Shown here: positions 1-3,660 of the stretch, one piece after another
How positions within the stretch are numbered: the stretch's first letter is position 1
Layout: each line of letters begins with the position of its first letter
Origin: Spirochaetales bacterium
GTDB taxonomy: Bacteria > Spirochaetota > Spirochaetia > DSM-27196 > SLST01
NCBI GenBank assembly: GCA_007130265.1
Contig: SLST01000227.1
Coordinates: 1 to 5,015 of the forward strand
Direction: 5' to 3'
Length of the DNA: 5,015 bases
Notes under the pieces: model-generated
What the model was told of the DNA's origin: nothing
The model's input: only the letters and a program-made list of their open reading frames with translations
Database searches by the model: none
Position numbers and translations under genes: made by a program

Positions 1-635
1 AAGACCTCGAGCGGGTGAAGACCTTCTTCAAGCGGGTCATGTATCCGGTCGGTGGCGAGCGTCGGCATCAGGAACGGCACATGGAAGCGGTCACGGAGAT
101 CCTGAGCAGTTCATCCTCGGTGATATCGATGCTTCCGCGCCTGCCGGGGCTGATCATGCGCCACGGGACACGGATCGCCGGCGTCAGTCGGGCCGGGCTG
201 CAGGTGATCACCGCATACCAGCGTGCGCGAAAAGTCGAGGAGCGCGTGATCGACGCAGCCTTCGAGCTTGACGACGACGACCTCGAGGAGGCCGGCGAAA
301 ACGATGATCCGCCCGACGAGCTGTTCCGCCGCGCCTATGCCTGCGTGGAAGAACACGAGATCCGAGAGATGGTTCGCCTTACCGACAAGATCGTCCGACT
401 CGGGGCAGACCGTAGGCTGATGGCCGCGACTCTGGAGGTGGTCGAGTCGCTTCGCGACCAGTGTGACGACCCTTCGGATGCGGCCGCTCTCGACTACGTT
501 CGCTCGGTTGCGCTTGATGTACAGGAGCTCTCCCGCCAGTTCTCTCGCGGCGAGATTGATCAGATCCTCGAGCTTGCCGGTGCCGTTGAGCTCCACTACT
601 TCCGCAGACTGCGCGCCGCGGCGCGTCCGGGCTGA
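1..635 (+). CDS. Hypothetical helical protein with acidic segment, 5'-partial
   Basis: I do not recognise this protein. The reading frame is open to the left edge (first full codon at base 3), so the true start is probably outside the window. Internal candidates are GTG 15, ATG 39 and ATG 81. ATG 81 has the best upstream purines (AGGAA), and the others have no convincing ribosome binding site. Counting from GTG 15 there are 206 residues. They hold a basic N-terminal part, a run of five serines (31-35), a moderately hydrophobic stretch around 36-66 that is broken by Pro, Arg and His and so is probably not a membrane helix, and a very acidic segment (84-102, including DDDD and a PPDE turn). The C-terminal half (about 103-200) reads as amphipathic helices. 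There are no catalytic motifs, signal peptide or cysteine pairs. It ends at TGA 633-635, only 4 bases from the stop of the convergent gene. A regulatory or scaffold-like role is possible, but that is a guess. Confidence 0.72.
   Translation, partial: DLERVKTFFKRVMYPVGGERRHQERHMEAVTEILSSSSSVISMLPRLPGLIMRHGTRIAGVSRAGLQVITAYQRARKVEERVIDAAFELDDDDLEEAGENDDPPDELFRRAYACVEEHEIREMVRLTDKIVRLGADRRLMAATLEVVESLRDQCDDPSDAAALDYVRSVALDVQELSRQFSRGEIDQILELAGAVELHYFRRLRAAARPG
612..625. repeat. Perfect 14-bp GC palindrome at the convergent gene ends
   Basis: CGCGCCGCGGCGCG reads the same on both strands. In RNA it could fold as a 5-bp CGCGC/GCGCG stem with a CGCG loop. It lies in the last codons of the plus-strand gene and 15 bases past the stop of the minus-strand gene. 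No T-run follows on either strand, so it is not a standard intrinsic terminator. It is the only strong structure near the point where the two transcription units meet. A chance product of Arg/Ala-rich coding (LRAAAR) is a real alternative. Confidence 0.4.
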
Positions 636-639
636 GAGC

Positions 640-2253
640 CTACCGCTCGAGCCGACGTTGCATGAGCTCCTTCCGGACGGATGCGAACCAGTCCGGGTCT
701 CGGGGAAAGACCTCGAAGTCCTGAAGCGGAGTGAGCACGGGGTCGTCCGGGTCCACACCCAGCGTCTGCAGCAAGGTGTAGTCCTGAAGCGCCTCGCAAA
801 AAACCTCCCAGCGAATCGAATCAACCGGGCCCTCGGGTCCGGGGTAGACGACGAAGGTGTCGCCGTGAGCCCAGTTCGGCCACTTCAGTCCGTCCGACAC
901 GGTGTAGGGATCGATCAGCTCGCGCGTCTGCGACTTGTACCAGTAGTTGAACCCCCAGTGCAGGAAGCCGAGAAGACGGTGGTGATAGAGGAGCCAGCCG
1001 ATTGCCCGAATCTTTGCGAGCGGCGTGTCGAGAAGACGGTTGGTGTAGTTCCCTCGCGGCGAACAGCAGAAGTATGCCCAGCTCGGGATTCCGGCTTTCT
1101 TGAACTCGATCGCCGTTGATATGCTCGGTACCGGCAGATCCGTGAGTCCTTCACGCGCGAACTCGATATTGGAGAGTGCGTCCATCACGCGCATCCATGG
1201 AGCGAGTTCCCGGAGCATCGCCCGCGCTGCCTTGTAGTTGTCCAGATGATCGCGATGCGGCTCGTCGGAGACGTGGAAGTAGGAGGATTCGCGGATACCC
1301 TCCTTGTCCAGGAACCGTTTGAGCGCCGGCAGGTACGCGCCGAGGAAGCGGCGATAGGTCTCAGATGTCGCCGGCGTCGTACGCGGCCACAACGGCTCTC
1401 CGGAGCCGCCTAGACCACGATACACGAGAACGGCACGATCCGCGCCCCACTGCGTGAAGAGGTGCGGCCACTCGAACCGGGTTATTCCGCAGGAGCGGGC
1501 CAGGTCCACGAAGCGCTTGACCGTCTTCCAGTCGAACCTGTAGGCGCCGTCCTTCGCAGGAGTGACTCGAAGTAGCTGCGTGGGGCGTTTCTCGCCGTCG
1601 AGCGACGGAGTCAAGGCCGGGACGTAGACCGTGTCGAGTCCGTGGTCGGCGTAGTTGCGCAGGTATCGTGCGCAGATGGGCCAGAACTCCTCGACAAAGG
1701 GATCGACGCCATACCAGTCACACAGCGCGTCGGTGTAGAACCAGTGCGTGACAGGAAAGTCGCGTCGCGGAGCGAGATCAATGGGCACGACCTCGATCCG
1801 CGCGACTATTCTGCCGACCGGTGCCTTCGATTCGCCGGCGAAAAGCTCGACGGTCACCTCCTTCGTGCCGGCGCGTACGCCGCGTGGTACCGTGACCGTA
1901 ATCCAGTAGCCGTAGTTGAGATCTGCCGTCGCGAGCTGCCCCGTCTGCGGAAAGAGCGGGTCGGGGACGTAGCCCGGAAGCCCGGAGTAGTGGTCGATTT
2001 CCTCGGGCGGCGTGGCGGTGTTGCGGTGAGGCATCGGGACGTAGCCGATCCGCCGTATCCGCACCTGGAGGTTCGATCGCGTCTTCACCTTCGCGTCGAT
2101 CCAGGTCGGCGTGAGCGTGTCGGTGAGACGCAGGTGCACCTGAAATGAACACGTCCCACCGCGCGGCGCCTGGACCGAGAGGCGCTTCGTCTGCTCGGGA
2201 GCATCCGTCTGGAAAACCCGCGCGTTGGACGGCAACGACCAATACTCGATCAC
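640..2253 (-). CDS. DUF4091 protein, GH123-like glycoside hydrolase (cytoplasmic)
   Basis: This 537-residue protein has the layout of DUF4091/GH123 proteins: an N-terminal beta-sandwich-like part (about 1-160) followed by a TIM-barrel-like catalytic part (about 165-500). Residues FHVSDEPH (326-333) contain the adjacent Asp-Glu pair (D330, E331), which in characterised GH123 beta-N-acetylgalactosaminidases orients the substrate acetamido group and acts as acid/base. The late signatures GFLHWGFNYW (429-438) and GDTFVVYPGPEGP (464-476) followed by SIRWE are also typical. There is no signal peptide, so it should be cytoplasmic. I chose GTG 2253 because AGGGGGG lies 6 bases upstream and the protein then opens directly with the conserved-looking VIEYWSLPS. 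ATG 2277, eight codons earlier, overlaps the upstream stop as ATGA but has a poor ribosome binding site. The gene follows the small membrane protein by 20 bases, in one operon. Family membership is firm, but GalNAc specificity is inferred, since most DUF4091 members are uncharacterised. Confidence 0.9.
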   Translation of the reverse strand: MIEYWSLPSNARVFQTDAPEQTKRLSVQAPRGGTCSFQVHLRLTDTLTPTWIDAKVKTRSNLQVRIRRIGYVPMPHRNTATPPEEIDHYSGLPGYVPDPLFPQTGQLATADLNYGYWITVTVPRGVRAGTKEVTVELFAGESKAPVGRIVARIEVVPIDLAPRRDFPVTHWFYTDALCDWYGVDPFVEEFWPICARYLRNYADHGLDTVYVPALTPSLDGEKRPTQLLRVTPAKDGAYRFDWKTVKRFVDLARSCGITRFEWPHLFTQWGADRAVLVYRGLGGSGEPLWPRTTPATSETYRRFLGAYLPALKRFLDKEGIRESSYFHVSDEPHRDHLDNYKAARAMLRELAPWMRVMDALSNIEFAREGLTDLPVPSISTAIEFKKAGIPSWAYFCCSPRGNYTNRLLDTPLAKIRAIGWLLYHHRLLGFLHWGFNYWYKSQTRELIDPYTVSDGLKWPNWAHGDTFVVYPGPEGPVDSIRWEVFCEALQDYTLLQTLGVDPDDPVLTPLQDFEVFPRDPDWFASVRKELMQRRLER

Positions 2254-2265
2254 AGAGACCCCCCT
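2254..2265 (-). promoter_or_regulatory. Strong ribosome binding site deciding the GTG start of the DUF4091 gene
   Basis: On the minus strand the run AAAAGGGGGG, then TCTCT, precedes GTG 2253. The purine core sits 5-7 bases before the start, which is ideal spacing. By contrast ATG 2277, which overlaps the preceding TGA as ATGA, is preceded by pyrimidine-containing GCCGGTCATC. This favours initiation at GTG 2253, although coupling at the ATGA overlap could add a second, longer form. Confidence 0.65.
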
Positions 2266-2273
2266 TTTGCCGA

Positions 2274-2711
2274 TCATGATGACCGGCGCCGGATAATCCA
2301 CGCCGCTCCGAGCGCCAGCGATCCGGCTCCGATCCCGAGGATTGCGGTAAGGTGATTCTGCGGCCCGAGCGCGGCCCGAGCGACCTCCGGGCCGATTGTA
2401 TGAAGCAGCGCTCGCCGGCCGACCTCCGTCAGAAAGAAGAGCACCCCCTGAATGCCCGTGACAAGGAGAAAGCGAATCGTCAGGAGCCTCTGCGCATCGC
2501 GTTTCGCGTACGCGGCGTAGATGATCGCCGGCGCAACGAGGGCGATCACCCCCAGCGTGACGATGCCGAAGAGCGCAATGACGGCCGAGAATCCGGCGAG
2601 AACCCGAACCGCGAGCGTGAGCACATCGATCAGCAGCAGGAACAGTAGTACCAGCAGCGCGAAAGAGAGGCCGGTCATGGCCATGCGCATCCACTTCGTC
2701 CCGCCTTTCAT
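2274..2711 (-). CDS. Small four-helix membrane protein, unknown function
   Basis: I do not recognise a family. The 145-residue product begins MKGGTKWMRM and has four hydrophobic segments: about 14-35 (rich in Leu), 37-68 (long, Ala/Ile/Val-rich, perhaps a tilted helix or a hairpin), 79-97 and 120-140. It ends in a basic tail, RRRSS. The loop AKRDAQR (69-75) is basic and therefore probably cytoplasmic. With the basic N- and C-termini this suggests both ends inside. There are no conserved charged residues inside the helices except D29, and no transport or enzyme motif. ATG 2711 is supported by AGAGAGGA nine bases upstream and by a good promoter about 50 bases upstream. The open frame continues much further upstream, but that part runs antisense through the neighbouring gene. 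It is the first gene of the operon with the DUF4091 gene, and its TGA overlaps an ATG of that gene. Possible roles are an integral membrane accessory or an unrelated stress protein. Neither can be chosen from the sequence. Confidence 0.8.
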   Translation of the reverse strand: MKGGTKWMRMAMTGLSFALLVLLFLLLIDVLTLAVRVLAGFSAVIALFGIVTLGVIALVAPAIIYAAYAKRDAQRLLTIRFLLVTGIQGVLFFLTEVGRRALLHTIGPEVARAALGPQNHLTAILGIGAGSLALGAAWIIRRRSS

Positions 2712-2720
2712 CGCTGAGCG

Positions 2721-2728
2721 TCCTCTCT
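2721..2728 (-). promoter_or_regulatory. Ribosome binding site of the membrane protein gene
   Basis: AGAGAGGA on the minus strand lies 9 bases before ATG 2711. Internal methionines at residues 8, 10 and 12 have no comparable site, which supports the first ATG. The upstream edge of this purine block touches one arm of the 2729-2761 inverted repeat. Confidence 0.5.
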
Positions 2729-2761
2729 CCGGAGTCGTGCGCTCCTGTCGCCGCACTCCGG
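2729..2761. repeat. Inverted repeat CCGGAGT / ACTCCGG in the leader of the minus-strand operon
   Basis: CCGGAGT (2729-2735) and ACTCCGG (2755-2761) are a perfect 7-bp inverted pair separated by 19 bases. The outer arm covers the predicted transcription start of the membrane-protein operon (near 2757), and the inner arm adjoins its ribosome binding site. It could be a repressor operator or a 5' leader hairpin that affects access to the ribosome binding site. A random GC-rich match is possible. Confidence 0.35.
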
Positions 2762-2763
2762 TC

Positions 2764-2792
2764 ACCATAGCGCCCACCCGGTCGCGGGTCAA
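2764..2792 (-). promoter_or_regulatory. Sigma70-type promoter of the membrane protein / DUF4091 operon
   Basis: On the minus strand the -35 box TTGACC (2792-2787) and the -10 box TATGGT (2769-2764) are separated by exactly 17 bases. They match the consensus at 5 of 6 and 4 of 6 positions. Transcription would begin near 2757, leaving a leader of about 45 bases before ATG 2711. This is the best promoter in the window. Its -35 box lies just beside the region that RNA polymerase would cover on the divergent plus-strand promoter. Confidence 0.65.
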
Positions 2793-2800
2793 GGACGACT

Positions 2801-2810
2801 CCCGGCCGGG
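2801..2810. repeat. 10-bp palindrome CCCGGCCGGG between the divergent promoter elements
   Basis: A perfect palindrome lies between the minus-strand -35 box and the plus-strand -10 box. That position would suit a regulator acting on both genes, but the sequence is low in complexity in GC-rich DNA and could be chance. Confidence 0.25.
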
Positions 2811-2813
2811 ACG

Positions 2814-2822
2814 TGGTATACT
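2814..2822 (+). promoter_or_regulatory. Extended -10 promoter of the DUF434 gene
   Basis: TGG-TATACT has the TGn extension and 5 of 6 bases of the TATAAT consensus. The hexamer 17 bases upstream (GACGAC, 2794-2799) is a poor -35, which is common for extended -10 promoters. Transcription is expected at about 2828-2830, so the mRNA would start only a few bases before ATG 2832 or ATG 2838. This is an AT-rich island in otherwise GC-rich DNA, which makes chance less likely. Confidence 0.5.
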
Positions 2823-2831
2823 CGCGGGGTC

Positions 2832-3560
2832 ATGCCTATGAACCCAAGCGGCGAACTCGCGTCGGCTGCTTCCGACTACCGGTGGCTGCTCGATCGGGGG
2901 TACCCGGATCAGGGCGGACTGAAGCTCGTTGGGGACCGATACCGACTCACCGGCGCCGAGCGCGGAATGCTCTACCGCGGCGTCTTCGGACGAGACGACT
3001 CGAGACGGCGCGCTTCGCGTATCGTGAACCACGATCTCGCCCGGACCGAGCTGACCGTCGACGGGCACAACGTACTCTTCACGATCTGGAACGCTCTGGC
3101 CGGACGCCCGGTAGTGCTTGCCACCGACGGGTTCGTTCGGGACGTCGGGGGTACGAGGGCGCGTCTCCCGCGTGACGAGCGATTCTCCCGGATCGCGACC
3201 ATGCTGTGCTCCGCACTCGCGTCGCTCTCCCTCCACCGCGTGAGAATTCTGCTCGACGACCCCTTGCCGTGGAGCCGCGACCAGGCCTCACAGATCGAGC
3301 GTATCTGGAGCCGGCTCGAGACGATTCGGGCGACCTCGCTGACCGCGGGTACCGAGGCGAGTGTTGACGCCGTCGTCGCGGCGACGGCGTCGGGCGTGAT
3401 CGCAACGAGCGATACCGCGATCATCGATCGATGTGCGGTGCCGGTGCTCGACCTCGGTGGCCTGATCGTCCGCGGCGATCTGTCGGGCGAGTCGATCGCC
3501 GGTGAGCCGATCGCGATGAGCCGGCTGGTCGCAATCGGCTCTCCCACAGACGTGAGATAG
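2832..3560 (+). CDS. DUF434/DUF5616 family protein, probable PIN/NYN-like fold
   Basis: The 242-residue protein matches my memory of the DUF434 family. Residues 10-52 form the N-terminal helical domain (ASAASDYRWLLDRGYPD, then LVGDRYRLTGAERGMLYRGVF), and a C-terminal alpha/beta domain (about 70-237) corresponds to DUF5616. The C-terminal domain carries VDGHN (76-80), ATDGFVRD (97-104), a LLDDP strand end (140-144), ASVDAVV (176-182) and VIATSDTAIID (189-199). The order of acidic residues (D77 with N80, D99, D142/D143, D179, D194) resembles PIN/NYN nucleases, where such residues hold a metal. That fold is my inference, not an established activity. There is no signal peptide or membrane segment. 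The start is ATG 2832 or ATG 2838. GGGG at 2826-2829 is better spaced for 2838, but a near-leaderless transcript would favour either. It is transcribed divergently from the membrane-protein operon and is 100 bases from the sulfatase. Confidence 0.85.
   Translation: MPMNPSGELASAASDYRWLLDRGYPDQGGLKLVGDRYRLTGAERGMLYRGVFGRDDSRRRASRIVNHDLARTELTVDGHNVLFTIWNALAGRPVVLATDGFVRDVGGTRARLPRDERFSRIATMLCSALASLSLHRVRILLDDPLPWSRDQASQIERIWSRLETIRATSLTAGTEASVDAVVAATASGVIATSDTAIIDRCAVPVLDLGGLIVRGDLSGESIAGEPIAMSRLVAIGSPTDVR
3366..3391 (+). repeat. Strong hairpin inside the DUF434 gene
   Basis: GACGCCGTCG (3366-3375) and CGACGGCGTC (3382-3391) form a perfect 10-bp stem around the 6-base loop TCGCGG. One more C-G pair could close inside the loop, and two G-U pairs could extend the base in RNA. 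It falls on codons for the conserved ASVDAVVAATAS segment. No T-run follows, so it is not an intrinsic terminator. It could pause ribosomes or polymerase, or stabilise RNA, or simply reflect Asp/Ala/Val codons in GC-rich DNA. Confidence 0.55.
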
Positions 3561-3600
3561 CCACCCGGGAGTCTCAGGGGTCCGGCGCGGGATCCGGCAA

Positions 3601-3630
3601 TTGCGCTGCGTGGCGGTGATCCTGTAAGGT
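3601..3630 (+). promoter_or_regulatory. Possible promoter of the sulfatase gene
   Basis: TTGCGC (3601-3606) and TAAGGT (3625-3630) are separated by 18 bases. The -10 keeps the three most conserved positions (T1, A2, T6), and a TG lies immediately before it. The -35 matches only the first three positions. Transcription would begin near 3637. The rest of the 3561-3660 gap shows no convincing terminator: the 5-bp pair TGAGA/TCTCA at 3553-3576 has a 14-base loop and no T-run, so read-through from the DUF434 gene is possible. Confidence 0.35.
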
Positions 3631-3633
3631 TGG

Positions 3634-3655
3634 GAGAGGAATATCTCTCAAGGAG
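3634..3655 (+). promoter_or_regulatory. Sulfatase ribosome binding site with adjoining small hairpin
   Basis: AAGGAG (3650-3655) lies 5 bases before ATG 3661, an ideal site that fixes the start. Immediately before it GAGAG (3634-3638) and CTCTC (3645-3649) can pair around a GAATAT loop. An alternative pairing of GGAGA (3633-3637) with TCTCC (3656-3660) would place the ribosome binding site in a loop next to the start codon. Confidence 0.6.
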
Positions 3656-3660
3656 TCTCC

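Noticed and set aside
1642..2148. A 168-residue plus-strand frame opposite the DUF4091 gene
   Set aside because: It is antisense to well-supported coding sequence. Its Arg/Val-rich composition and lack of motifs mark it as a shadow.
2254..2694. Upstream extension of the DUF4091 frame to GTG 2694 (684 residues)
   Set aside because: The extra 147 residues are Arg/Ala/Gly/Ser-rich low-complexity sequence overlapping the membrane protein gene in another frame. The family homology begins at about 2253, where a strong ribosome binding site lies.
2712..3236. Upstream extension of the membrane protein frame to 320 residues
   Set aside because: The extension runs through the promoter region and antisense to the DUF434 gene. 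Its residues are not membrane-like, and a promoter plus ribosome binding site support ATG 2711.
3422..3433. 12-bp palindrome CATCGATCGATG
   Set aside because: It falls in codons for IIDR of the DUF434 protein and is built of a repeated ATCG unit. A single coding occurrence gives no support for a binding site.
2972..3547. A 191-residue minus-strand frame opposite the DUF434 gene
   Set aside because: It is serine/arginine-rich shadow sequence with no supporting start signals, and the opposite strand has clear family motifs.
3553..3600. Possible terminator after the DUF434 gene
   Set aside because: The pairs TGAGA/TCTCA and CCGG/CCGG are only 4-5 bp with long loops, and no T-run follows.
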